A stretch of DNA of 64,000 nucleotides from Anaeromyces robustus (taxonomy: Eukaryota > Neocallimastigomycota > Neocallimastigomycetes > Neocallimastigales > Neocallimastigaceae), in contig MCFG01000133.1 of assembly GCA_002104895.1 (NCBI GenBank), positions 50,001-114,000 of the forward strand. Reading direction: 5' to 3'. Below, piece after piece: positions 35,857 to 47,607 of this stretch. Both the position numbers and the translations under genes were made by a program. The first letter of the stretch is position 1; each line of letters starts with the position of its first letter. The notes beneath the pieces were generated by a model that had not been told where the DNA came from, searched no databases, and was given only the letters and a program-made list of their open reading frames with translations.

Positions 35857-36394
35857 GTCGCGAATATTAGTGGATTTAAAATTGAAATTCACTAATAGAT
35901 CAATTGCAATTAAATTTCGTTATTGACTAAATCACTTAAAATTCGACTTTCAACAAAATAAATAAATATTAAAAAGTATTTAAATTGATATTGTAAAGGG
36001 TTTGGACAAATTAAATAAATATGAATGTGACCCATTTCGTCAAATTAAAATACAAAAAATTACATTTTTAATATGGCGTATTTTTTAAAAAATGTAAATT
36101 TTTGTATTTTAATTTGGCGAAATGGGTCACATTCTAAATATTAATTAACTTAATTTAACCCTTAAGATATTAATAAAAATAATCAGAAGAAAAATAACGA
36201 TAACTCACCAAATATTGAAGATTTCCTCCGCTTCGCTTTGATTTTATGCTCATTGGGAAGCTCTGCTCGAGAGCAACAACATATCCGAATTTCACCCCAT
36301 TTGGACCACTGGTTGGCGAGATATTGGACTTTAAAGGTTTAAACAATATAAAAATATAATTAAATATTTACAAGTGTTATAATGTAATAATTAT
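35857..36394 (+). mobile_element. LTR retrotransposon family A, 5' part of an LTR with a MITE-like insertion
   Basis: It starts TGTCGCGAATATTAG five bases after the previous family A fragment and runs through the GCTCATTGGGAAGCTCTGC block to about 36394, where the fold-back element begins. It contains the short inverted-repeat element at 36024-36135. Fragment. Confidence 0.75.
36024..36135. mobile_element. Short inverted-repeat (MITE-like) element with 7-bp target duplication
   Basis: About 112 bp. The ends GAATGTGACCCATTTCG and CGAAATGGGTCACATTC are exact inverses, and complementarity extends over roughly 35 bp per side, around a centre with TATGGCGTATTTT. It is flanked by TAAATAT on both sides. 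The empty site (TAAATAT once) is readable in the sibling family A LTR at about 17309-17340. No coding capacity. Related pieces lie at 8757-8838 and 51309-51336. Confidence 0.88.
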
Positions 36395-36470
36395 GAATGT
36401 GTTGCATTTCGCAATTATTAATTTTTTTATTTAATAATATTTAATATTCTTTTTTTCTTAATATTTTAAT

Positions 36471-36605
36471 AATATTGAATATTTCTGATTATTTTTTATT
36501 TAATATTTTAATAATATTGAATATTTCTGATTATTTTTTATTTAATATTTTAATAATATTGAATATTTCTGATTATTTTTTATTTAATATTTTAATAATA
36601 TTGAA
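36471..36605 (+). repeat. 42-bp tandem repeat, about 3 copies
   Basis: The unit contains AATATTGAATATTTCTGATT, then a T-rich stretch. It lies inside the fold-back element. Confidence 0.85.
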
Positions 36606-37799
36606 TATTCATTTTGTTATTATTTTAATGATATTGAATATTTTTGAATATTTTTTGAATATTTTTTTATTTATTATTAGTTTTTTTTTAAAGTTTTAGT
36701 ATTTTTTTAAATGTAAATAATATATAAATTATATATATTTTTTATATTTTATATTTGTTTTGTTCTATTAAACTTTACTTTTATTATTAATATTTTAATA
36801 ACATTTAATAGTCTTTTTTTATTTAAAATAATAATATTATTATTTATTAATAAATATATTGATCATCTTCATTTGTTATAATTTATATTTATTTAAATCG
36901 AATAAACAATTAAATCATAATTCAACAATATCGTTTTTATTATAACCATTTTTAATAAGGCTCGAATTCCAGTTTTTAAATTTTCTTCCATTTTATATTA
37001 AAAAAATTTTATAAATATTTTTAATTTTGAAGTGCTTTTTTATTTATTATTTATTATCATTTTATTTAATAAAATATATAGATATATAAAATTGTTATAT
37101 TATTTACTATCTATTATTTTATTTATTATTCATTTATCAAAAAAAATAAAAAAAATAAATATATTTAATTTTATAATGAATTTTTATTTTTTTTAATTTT
37201 TTTTTTTTAGTAATTAAGTAATTATAAAAAAAGAATATTTATTTGTTTATTTTCTATTCATTTATTTGTGGCTTTTATATAAAAAAAGAAATTTTTTATT
37301 TTTGCGCCTCATTGCAAAAACTTTATATGCGCCCCATATCATATTGCGAAATTCAATACAGATGGAGGTGCATTTCGAAAATTTGTATTTCGAAAACTTG
37401 GGAGAAGTGCATTATTGTATGTGGCTTGATAATAAAATATTTTATAGCCACATTTATCAAAAATAAATAAATAAATAAATATATAAATAACTAAATAAAA
37501 TCTAAATAATATTTTATTAATAATCTTTTAAATAATATTTTGTTAAAAATTGTATTATAAAAAAGGACTTGTTCTGTTATCATTAAATAAATAAAATTAT
37601 TATAATTATTAAATAAATAATTATTGTAATAAATAATAAATAAATAAATAAATACATAAATAATTAAATAAAATTAAATATTATTTTATTAATAATCTTT
37701 TAAATAATATTTTGTTAAAAATTGTATATAAAAAAGGACTTGTTCTGTTATCATTAAATAAATAAAACTATTATATTTTAAAAATAATTATTTACATAA

Positions 37800-38152
37800 A
37801 TATAATACTAATTATTGGAATTATTATAAGAATATAGAGCATATAACAAATAATGCTTCAGAATATTTTAATAATTACTTAAATAATTTATTTCCAAAAA
37901 AACCTTCATTTTTTTAAATTAATTTATATATTAAAAAAAGAAGAATCCTTATCCTACAATGATTACGAAAGGAGAATTAATGGAATCTGGAGAAAAGAAC
38001 AAAAAATAATTAGAAAAACTGATGAAATAAAAAATATAATTGAAAATTATAAATATATAGAAAAAGATTATATTTATAATGGATATGATAGAAAAGATAT
38101 TGTTGAATTATGGTATAATTGCTTAATTGATTTAAATAATAAAAAATACTAA
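37800..38152 (+). pseudogene. Transposase C-terminal remnant (probable MULE)
   Basis: The frame ending at the TAA 38150-38152 is open from 37883 and reads through KKEESLSYNDYERRINGIWR to VELWYNCLIDLNN. Just upstream, in a different frame, about 37849-37915 reads NNASEYFNNYLNNLFPKKPSFF. The NNASExFNxxLN...FxxxP motif followed by an ILKKEE helix is what follows the catalytic core of MULE-type transposases, so the gene has one frameshift near 37910. The catalytic DDE core is not seen. More decayed relatives of the tail occur at about 36870-37000 (minus), 45030-45115 (plus) and 45500-45620 (minus). Confidence 0.55.
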
Positions 38153-38317
38153 TTTTTTATTATAAATTAGTATTTTTCTAACCTTTTTAAATTATATGTT
38201 ATGCTTAATTATTGTTCTTGTAACAATATAAGGAAATAAAATTACTTTAAAATTTTTTTAGCTAGTTTTTAGCTAAATTATATCTAAAACTGATCTATTT
38301 AACTATAATTAAAATAT

Positions 38318-38460
38318 AATTAATATCAATATCAAAGTTTTTAGTATAAAAATATTATTAATATCAATATCAAAATTTTTAATATAAATATATTATTATT
38401 AATATCAATATCAAATTTTTTAGTATAAAAATATTATCAATATCAATGTCAATCTTATTT
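38318..38460 (+). repeat. Tandem repeat of about 55-60 bp, about 3 copies
   Basis: Repeats of AATATCAATATCAAA followed by a TTTTTAGTATAAAAATATT-type segment, just after the transposase remnant. Confidence 0.7.
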
Positions 38461-38942
38461 AGCAAAAATAATAATATCAATTATGTTTAAAAAATCATTA
38501 AATAAATATTTTTTTATTTTTTATTATTTTATTAAAATTTTAGTTATTATTATTACAATTTAATAATAAAATAAATTAAAATATTTTATTTAAATAATTT
38601 TAAATATAAATGAAAAATATTATAAAATATTAAATAAAATAAAAGACTTTGAAAAAATATGATTTTTGTTTGTTTGTAAAAGTTAATGAATAACTTGAAT
38701 CTTTCTTTTTTAAATTTTTTTTTGTATTTTTTTGTATTTTTTTTTTCAATTCTTTGATTTTATTATAATTTTTTTAATTATTTTTATTTCATTTTATTTT
38801 ATTTTTTAATTTGTAATTATTAATTATAATTTTTAATTATTATTTATTTATTTATTCATTTATTTAATATATAAAATTTCATGCGCCACAGATTCCGAAA
38901 TGCACGATTCCGAAATGCACGATTGCGAAATGCACCACATTC

Positions 38943-39412
38943 TATTTATTAAAGTATGGTATTTTGCTAAGTTGTATTACGCCAAATTTTTAGTGGCTTG
39001 TATACTTAGGTCATAAAATTTCAACACAATTATTTATAACGCCATAAATTAAATATATGGCTTTTAAAAATTGTAGAAATAAGCCACAAAACAATGACAC
39101 AATTACATATACGCCCCACGTAATATTAAGTGACTTAAAAATCTTATTTAATTAATTAATTATTTATTTATTTATTAAATTTTTAATGAATTTAAGTGGC
39201 TTTAAATTGAAAAATATTCAAGCCATTTTACGAAATACAAGTTTTTGAAATACAAATTTTTGAAACGCAACTCTCCCTCAATACATTTAACAGTAATGAT
39301 TGATATATATAAATGAATAAATAAAACATAAATAAATAAAAATATAAAAAATATAACCTTTATTTATATAAAACTTTTTTATTTTATTTTATTTTATTTT
39401 ATCATTACTATA

Positions 39413-39448
<36 letters not shown>

Positions 39449-40113
39449 TATATTTTTATTCAATATATTTTAAAATAAGTGAAAGAAATCAAGTAATAGA
39501 ATTTTAAGGATGGTTTTTTATACATAAAACAAAAAAGTATCATAATTAATTGTAATTGTGGTGTGTTAAGTTAATATTTATTTATTTTATTTTAGGAAAA
39601 GTTTATAATAATTAAATAATATATAATTTACTATTTTGTAAAAATTACATTTTAATTATTTAATTATATTTAATTTAAAGATATACTTTAATATTTTTAA
39701 ACCAATTGTAAAGATCAATGTATTTAATATTAACTATCCAAACTTTATTTAATTCTTTAACATTTAATATTATTCTGTTTTTTTTTATTAACAATGTTTT
39801 TTAATTATTACTTATATTATTATTTATTTATTATTTTTATTAATGATAATATTTTTATAAATATTACTACTAAAATTATTATTACTGTTTATATTATGAT
39901 TATTATTTTTATCGTCATAAATATTATTAATGACAATGTAGTTATAATATTAATATTATTATTATTTATTATTTATTATTTATTATTTTATTTATTTATT
40001 AAATAATTTTCGGTTTAAATACAATTAAGGAAATGAAATGAAATGAAATTTTAATACGCCACTTTGCGAAATAAAACTTTGCGAAACGCAACTTGGGGAA
40101 ATGCACCACATTC
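38943..40113. repeat. Continuation of fold-back element repeats
   Basis: Several GC-containing islets in AT sequence: TTACGCCAAAT and GTGGCTTGTATAC (38973-39005), CATATACGCCCCACG (39105-39120), GAAACGCAACTCTCCC (39260-39280), and the end GAAATGCACCACATTC at 40113. These are the same motif set as in the other fold-back elements, in mixed orientation. Short TTA and ATT microsatellites lie at about 39415-39450. An open frame at 39794-40006 is low complexity and not a gene. Confidence 0.5.
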
Positions 40114-40679
40114 TTTAAAAAATATTTTCAATTCTGTATTTTTTTTTATTTAAATTTATTATGAAATATAGAATAATTGAACATTTTTACTTTATCCAAA
40201 AAGAACAATATTAATAATGAATAAATAAATAATTAGAAAGTTAAGTTAATAATAACAAAATTTGTTATTATTAACTTATTATTTCAAATTGTAATAAAAA
40301 GTATTATATAATTAAAATTAAAATATATATACTTAAGTATATGTATACAATGTTATAGTATATAAAATATATATAACATAAATATTGTGTATACATTATA
40401 TTTAACTAATAATTTATAAAATTTTAGATTAAAAACGTTCTTATTAACATTAACATACACTCAAAATAATTATAAAACATTTTAGGATTAACTTTCTCAT
40501 TTTTATTTCATTTCTTTATTTTTAATTTTTATTTATTTCTTTAATTTTAATTTTTATTTATTTCTTTAATTTTAATTTTTATTTATTTCTTTAATTTTAA
40601 TTTTTATTTATTTCTTTATTTTTAATTTTTACTTCATTTTTAATTTATCCATTTATTTTTTTTTTTTAATTTTTTTAAA
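40114..40679. other. AT-rich region downstream of the defensin-like gene, with a 25-bp tandem repeat
   Basis: About 40500-40625 holds a 25-bp tandem repeat (CTTTAATTTTAATTTTTATT core), about 4-5 copies. The rest is plain AT-rich sequence. Confidence 0.65.
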
Positions 40680-40901
40680 TTACGTGCAAGTGTAAAGACT
40701 ACCTTCACGACAGCAACAATAACCAGTATCACATTCTACACCGCCGGTTAAACGGTATTTTTCTTCACAACTTTCTCTACAATAACCACTACCACATCTT
40801 TGACCAACACCAGGGTTCCTTGGCTTAGGCTTGGCTGTAGAAATTCCAAATAAAAGAATTGTAATTAATAAGGATAAAAGTAATTCAGTATTGAAACGCA
40901 T
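40680..40901 (-). CDS. Secreted cysteine-rich peptide, beta-defensin-like
   Basis: 73 aa, one exon, intact. Residues 1-23 form a signal peptide (MRFNTELLLSLLITILLFG...A). The mature peptide of about 50 aa starts KPKPRNPG and has eight cysteines, spaced C-x4-C-x3-C-x11-C-x4-C-C-C-x8-C. The first six, with the Gly-rich RLTGGVEC and the GYCC pair, match the layout of vertebrate beta-defensins (C-x4-6-C-x3-5-C-x9-13-C-x4-7-CC). Net charge is not strongly positive. Likely role: a secreted antimicrobial or signalling peptide; this is inference from the cysteine pattern. It could instead be an unrelated small disulfide peptide. The gene sits between two fold-back transposons, and a TATA-like box lies about 80-93 bp upstream. 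Confidence 0.72.
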   Translation of the reverse strand: MRFNTELLLSLLITILLFGISTAKPKPRNPGVGQRCGSGYCRESCEEKYRLTGGVECDTGYCCCREGSLYTCT

Positions 40902-40980
40902 TTTCAGTGATTATTTTTTATTAGTATTTAATATTTAAATACAATAATTTCTGTCTTTTAAATTCTTGAAATTTTCTTTC

Positions 40981-40994
40981 TTTTTATACTTTTT
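40981..40994 (-). promoter_or_regulatory. TATA-like box upstream of the defensin-like gene
   Basis: On the minus strand AAAAAGTATAAAAA, about 80-93 bp upstream of the ATG at 40901. A plausible core promoter, but the AT background makes chance matches common. Confidence 0.4.
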
Positions 40995-41969
40995 TAATTT
41001 TTCAAAGTATATATAATATAATATCTTTTTTTAGTAATATAATAAATGAAAACTACATTGAATAAGTATAATTTTATTATGATTTTAACAGTAAAATAGA
41101 ATAACAATTATTTTATTGATGCATTTATTAAATAAATTAATTTTATATTAAATTTTATTATAGTATTATTAGTTTAGTATTATTTTAAATAATTAATATA
41201 TTTTGTGGTTTAGTAATTGTTAAAATAATTAATAATATTTCATAGATAGTAATTATTATTTTATTGTGAAGAATATCAAGGAAACTCTATATTATTTGTA
41301 AAATATTTTTTTTAAAAAATTTAATATTTTAAATATTTTATTATTATTATTATAACATTACATATGTTTTTTATTTTTATTATTATTACATATGTTTTTT
41401 GTTTTTGTTTTTGTTTTTTTTATTAATAATTAACTTTTTATATAAATACAATATTTATGGAAAATGTATATTGATAATATTAACTACTTTATAATTAAAT
41501 AAATAGTATAAAAAGTATAACACTGATAATAAAATTAACTTTTATGCGATAACAATAATTGGTTATCATAATATATTATCAAAAATAATGATTAAATAAT
41601 CGTATCATTTAATATTTTTTATTTTTTTAAATAATACAAAAATTTTTTTTGTTACAAAACCAAATTGGAAAAATAATTAATAATTGAATTTTTTTTTGGA
41701 AAATTAAAATTATAAATTATTATCAAAAAATTTGTATTACATTCCTCTGATTTCTTTTTTTTTATATGTGTAATATTTTCATAATATTACATTAAATATT
41801 AATTATATATAAAATTTAAAATAAAATTTAATATATAATTAATATAAATATATTAACTAAAAAAAGAAGCGTTCGAAAATTCGATGATTCATTTATTTTT
41901 CTTCTGTGTTAAAGACACTAATCAATTTCAATTTTTCAAATATACTCACTTATGATTTTTGAATTGATC

Positions 41970-42014
<45 letters not shown>

Positions 42015-42780
42015 TCAAATACTCTATTTATAATTGTCTCCACAATTTCATTTCATATATACCATCCATCGGTTAGATATTAGAAATAAATATAATTTAT
42101 AAATATTGGCTTTTTCCTTGAAAATCATTTACACATTAAATATAAAAAGAAATGATATATAAAATGGAAATAAAACTTAAATTATTAATAAATTAAATTA
42201 TTAATAATTACATAAAAATAAATCAATAATTCAAATAAATTAACATGATAATGATTTGTTGTGTATATAAGAAAATAATATTTTTTTTATATATAATTAT
42301 TTTCTTTGCTTTTTGCTTTTCTAATAAGCCAGAAAAATACTATTTTTACTAATTCAATTAAAGATTATTTTATTTTTATAATGTTATATTTTTAATAAAA
42401 GAATATATTTTAAAAATACATATATTTATTATAATAAATTAAAACATATATTGCCTCCCTTAAGAAATTAAAGAACCAAGTTATATCATATCACATAAAA
42501 AATATACACTCAGTTATAGAAAAAAAAATTTTTTGATTTAATTTTATATATTAATAAAAAATAAATTTTTTAATTTTAAAGTCTTAAAAACTAATAATAA
42601 TTCTATTATGTCCATTTTTTTTAAAAAAAATACATTTTTAAAAAAATACATTTTTTATTATTATTTAAATTATTATTGTTGATATTTTTTAAGCATGCTT
42701 TAAAAATATCAATTGGTTTATTGATAACTGATACAAAAAAAAATTTTGAGTACAAATTATTAGTATTATAAAATAATAAA
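40995..42780. other. AT-rich intergenic region
   Basis: A (TAA)n microsatellite at about 41970-42012, T-rich and A-rich runs, and GTTTTTGTTTTTG near 41400. Two islets of normal composition lie near 41870-41960 and 42040-42130, but neither gives a frame or RNA I recognise. Confidence 0.5.
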
Positions 42781-42783
42781 AAG

Positions 42784-42847
42784 TTAATATTATTAAATAA
42801 AGTTTTAATTAATTATTTTTATATAAAACTTTATTTAATAATATTAA
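42784..42847. repeat. Perfect 24-bp inverted repeat with 16-bp loop
   Basis: The arm TTAATATTATTAAATAAAG plus TTTTA at 42784-42807 is exactly inverse to 42824-42847. It lies 33 bp before the terminal repeat of the fold-back element at 42881. Confidence 0.85.
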
Positions 42848-42880
42848 TTTTTTTTATTAATTATTGGCATCATAAATTAG

Positions 42881-45800
42881 GAATGTGTTGCATTTCGCAA
42901 TATGATATGGGGCGCATATTTAATTTTTGCAATGAGGCACATAAAAATAAATTAAAAAATGAAATTTTTTTTAACACAAATAATGAAAGCCACGTTATGA
43001 AATAAAATAATATATGGGAGAGTTGCATTTCGCAATGTTGCATATCATAATGGGGCGCATAACAAAGATTTGTAGGTTGCATTTCGCAATAGGGCGTATA
43101 ATTGTATAAATAATTAAATAAATAAAAATATAATATAAAGAATTATTAATAATTTTTTTTTATTTAATAATATTTTTTTATTTAATATTTTAATAATATT
43201 AAATATTTTTTTTAATATTGAATATTTTTTTAGTATTTTAATAATATTTTATTTATGTTTTTTATTTAATGATATTGAATATTTCTTCAATATTTTTTTT
43301 ATTTAATATTTTAATAATATTGAATATTTTTTTAATATTTCAAATCAAAAAAATTTTATAAAAATATTTAATTTTATAATGAATTTTTATTTTTATATTT
43401 TTTTTTGTAAATAAGTAATTAATAAAAAAATATTTATTTATTTATTTCTTTTCTTTATTCTAAAGTTTATATTATTTTTTTATTTATTATTTGTTATCAT
43501 CTTTTTAATAAAAATACATATATAATACTGTTATTTTATTTATTATTATTCATTTATCAAAAAATAAAATAAATATATTTAATTTTATAATGAATTTTTA
43601 TTATTTTTTTTTAAATTTTTTTTGTAATTAATTAATACAAATAAATAAAATAATAAATTATATTTTTAATTACTTATTTAATTAATTATTTATTTTTTAT
43701 ATATTAAAAAAATATTTAAAAAATGAATAATTTATTTATTTATTATTTACTTATTTTTTATTTTTTCTTATTTTATATTTTAATGTTATGTTTAAAAAAT
43801 AAAAATGTCTAATTATTTTTTATTTTTTTTTATTTTATTTTTATTTTATTTTTTAATATTTAAAAAATAAAATGTTTATTTAATTATTAATTATTTATTA
43901 TTTTTTATTTACAACTTTATTAATTTATATTTTTTTTTAATTTTTTTTAATGTTTAAAAAATAAAATGTTTACTTATTTTTTTAATTTTTTTTAATGTTT
44001 AAAAAATAAAATGTTTATTACTTATTTTTTTAATTTTTTTGTTTTTTTATTTTTTATTTTGTTTTATTTTATTTTTTAATGTTTAAAAAAAAAATATTTA
44101 CTCTTTTTATTATAAAGGTATTAATAAAAATGCCTAACCTAATTATTATTATTTATTAAAGAATGTGTTGCATTTCGCAATATGATATGGGGCGCATATT
44201 AAATTTTTGCAATGAAGCACATAAAAAATAAGGGAGTATTGCATTTCGCAATGTTGCATTTCGCAATGGGGCGCATAATTGTATAAATAATTAAATAAAT
44301 AAAAATATAATATAATGAATTATTTAATAATTTTTTTTTATTTAATAGTATTTTTTTATTTAATATTTTAATAATATTAAATATTATTTTTTAATATTGA
44401 ATATTTTTTTAGTATTTTAATAATATTTTATTTATTTTTTTTTATTTAATAATATTGAATATTTCTTCAATATTTTTTTTATTTAATGATATTGAAGAAA
44501 TATTCAATATTTTTTTATTTTATATTTTAATAATATTAGATATTTCTTCAATATTTTTTTATTTAATATTTTAATAATATTGAATATTTTTTTAATATTT
44601 CAAATCAAAAAAATTTTATAAAAATATTTAAATTTATAATGAATTTTTATTTTTATATTTTTTTTTGTAAATAAGTAATTAATAAAAAAATATTTATTTA
44701 TTTGTTTCTTTTCTTTATTATAAAGTTTATATTATTTTTTTTATTTATTATTTGTTATCGTCTTTTTAAAAAAATACATATATAATACTGTTATATTATT
44801 TATTATCTATTATTTTATTTATTATTATTCATTTATCAAAAAAATAAAATAAATATATTTAATCTTATAACAATATTATATATGTATATATCTTATGATA
44901 ATAAATAATAAATAAAAAAGCAATAAACTTTAGATATTTTAATTAAATATATTTATTAAATTTTTTTGACTTGAAAAATTTTTAATATAAAATAAAAGAA
45001 ATTTTTAAAACTGGAATTCAATCTCATTAAAAGTGGTTAAAAAAATTGATATTGTTGAATTATAGCTTAATTGTTTATTTGATTTAAATAAATATAAATT
45101 TTGACAAATGAAGATGATCACAAAAATTATTAATTATTATTTTTTATTTATTATTTTAATGATATTGAATATTTTTTTATTTATTATTAGTTTTTTTTTT
45201 TTTAAGTTTTAGTATTTTTTTAAATGTAAATAATATATAAAGTATATATATTTTTTATATTTTATATTTTATATTTGTTTTGTTCTATTAAACTTTACTT
45301 TTATTATTAATATTTTAATAACATTTAATATTCTTTTTTTTTATTTAAAATAATAATATTATTATTTATTAATAAATATATTGATATTTTTCAAACTAAC
45401 CCAATTCAATGAGAATTAAAATTTTTTAGTAATCATTATTGAATTAGATTATATTTTTAGAATAATTATAACAATCAATTAATTATAATTTATAATTGAT
45501 CATCTTCATTTGTCAAAATTTATATTTATTTAAATCAAATAAACAATTAAAACATAATTCAACAATATCATTTTTATTATAACCATTTTTAATTATCTCG
45601 GATTCCAGTTTTTAAAATTTATTTCATTTTATATTAAAAATTTTCAAATCAAAAAAATTTAATAGATTTAATTTTAAAGTGTCTAAAGTTTATTGCTTTT
45701 TTATTTATTATTTATTATCATAAAATATATACATATATAATATTGTTATATTATTTACTATTTATTATTTTATTTATTATTATTCATTTATCAAAAAAAT

Positions 45801-46103
45801 AAAATAAATATATTTAATTTTATAATGAATTTTTATTTTTTTTTTTTAATTTTTTTTAATAATTAAGTAATTAATAAAAAAAAAATAATTATTTATTTGT
45901 TTATTTTCTATTCATTTATTTATATATATTTTTTATTTTTTTTTTTTTAAATTATATATTATTTTATTTCATAACGTGGCTTTCATAATTTGTGTTAAAA
46001 AAAATTTCATTTTTAATTTATTTTTTATGTGCCTCATTGCAAAAATTTAATATGCGCCCCATATCATATTGCGAAATGCAACTTTGCGAAATGCAACACA
46101 TTC
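42881..46103. mobile_element. Fold-back DNA transposon with about 140-bp terminal inverted repeats
   Basis: The left end starts GAATGTGTTGCATTTCGCAA and continues through TATGATATGGGGCGCATA, TTTTTGCAATGAGGCACAT and GAAAGCCACGTTATGAAAT to about 43010. The right end, about 45960-46103, is its reverse complement with one extra copy of the TTGCATTTCGCAA unit. A second left-end copy starts inside at 44161, and 44161-45000 parallels 42881-43740, so the unit has been internally duplicated. It also has the decayed transposase tail at 45030-45115 and its inverse at 45500-45620. No target duplication found. Confidence 0.7.
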
Positions 46104-46263
46104 AAATAATTGTAACTCTTTATCATATATTAATAAAGTTGACATAATTATTAAACCCAATTAACTGACTGTTAATAAAATTTATTATTTCATTTTATGG
46201 TCAAATGTAAATATTTATTTATGTTTTATTAACATTATTTATGTAAATAACTTAAATTTATGG
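46104..46263. other. Spacer between fold-back elements
   Basis: About 160 bp of unique-looking AT-rich sequence. Nothing recognised. Confidence 0.5.
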
Positions 46264-47346
46264 GGAGAGTTGCATTTCGCAATGTTGCATTTCGCAATGG
46301 GGCGCATGACAAAGATTTGTAGGTTGCATTTCGCAATGTTGCAATTCGCAATGTTGCATTTCGCAATGGGGCGCATAATTGTATAAATAATTAAATAAAT
46401 AAAAATATAATATAAAGAATTATTTATTTAATAATATTTTTTTAGTTAATAATATTTTTATTTAATGATTTAATAATATTAAATATTTTTTTAATATTGA
46501 ATTTTTTTTAGTATTTTAATAATATTTTATTTATTTTTTTTATTTAATGATATTGAATATTTTTTTAGTATTTTAATAATATTTTATTTATTTTTTTTAT
46601 TTAATGATATTGAATATTTTTTTAGTATTTTAATAATATTTTATTTATTTTTTTTATTTAATGATATTGAATATTTCTTCAATATTTTTTTATTTAATAT
46701 TTTAATAATATTGAATATTTTTTGAATATTTTTTTTATTTAATTATAATTTTTATTTAATATTTTAATAATATTGAATATTTCTTTTAATATTTCAAATC
46801 AAAAAAATTTTATAAAAATATTTAATTTTATAATGAATTTTTATTTTTATATTTTTTTTTGTAAATAAGTAATTTATAAAAAAATATTTATTTATTTGTT
46901 TCTTTTCTTTATTCTAAAATTTATATTATTGTTTTATTTATTATTTGTTATCGTCTTTTTAATAAAAATACATATATAATACTGTTATTTATTATCTTTT
47001 ATTTTATTTATTATTATTCATTTATCAAAAAAATAATATAAATATACTTAATTTTATAAAAATTTTTTTTTTTAATTTTTTTACTTTATTTTTTTTTTGT
47101 AATTAATAAGAAAAGAAATATTTATTTATTTGTTTATTTTCTATTCATTTATTTATATATATATTTTTTATTTATTTATTTAATTTTTTTAAATTCTATT
47201 TTATTTTATTTCATAACGTGGCTTTCATAATTTGTGTTAAAAAATTTTTCATTTTTTTATTTGTTTTTTATGCGCCTCATTGCAAAATTTTAATATGCGC
47301 CCCATATCATATTGCGAAATGCAACATTGCGAAATGCAACACATTC
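46264..47346. mobile_element. Fold-back DNA transposon, deleted copy
   Basis: The left side is a cluster of GTTGCATTTCGCAAT units and GGGGCGCAT (46266-46375). The right side (47210-47346) is the same long terminal repeat as in the previous element, ending GCGAAATGCAACACATTC. The interior is AT-rich with a 57-bp tandem repeat. No coding sequence. Confidence 0.65.
46507..46680 (+). repeat. 57-bp tandem repeat, about 3 copies
   Basis: The unit contains TTTAGTATTTTAATAATATT and ATTTAATGATATTGAATAT. It is inside the fold-back element; the same motif occurs once in the sister element near 43230. Confidence 0.85.
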
Positions 47347-47607
47347 AAATTTATGTAATTATTTTTTATGTAAAATATGTATTCACATGATAATTTTTAT
47401 GTGATAATCTTTTAGTTGTAGTTGGTTTAATAATGTATTTGAGTTATTAAAATATATAATAAAATATAATATATATAAAATATATAAATAATAATATAAA
47501 ATATATAAATAATAATATAAAATATATAATAATATAAATTTCTATTATAAGATATAAATTTAATATTAGAATAAGAAAAGATTCAAATATACCAATATGT
47601 TGCTACA
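47347..47607. other. AT-rich spacer
   Basis: Contains a short ATATAAATAATAATATAAA repeat near 47480-47525. Nothing else. Confidence 0.5.

Larger units (their letters stand above)
36395..38942. mobile_element. Fold-back DNA transposon (probable MULE), decayed
   Basis: Termini GAATGTGTTGCATTTCGCAAT (left) and ATTGCGAAATGCACCACATTC (right) are inverse with one mismatch. Inside are an inverted stretch with CCTCATTGCAAAAAC and TATGCGCCCCATATCATA (37305-37350), a duplicated block of about 80 bp (about 37515-37595 and 37690-37770), and transposase-tail remnants (36870-37000 minus, 37800-38152 plus). No clear target duplication. A further set of related motifs continues to 40113. Confidence 0.6.

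Noticed and set aside
36475-36699. Frame with repeated NISDYFLFNILIIL
   Set aside because: Translation of a 42-bp tandem repeat inside a fold-back element; no gene features.
46261-46380. CRISPR-like array of TTGCATTTCGCAAT repeats
   Set aside because: Units are adjacent or irregularly spaced with no uniform spacers and lie in transposon termini of a eukaryotic genome.
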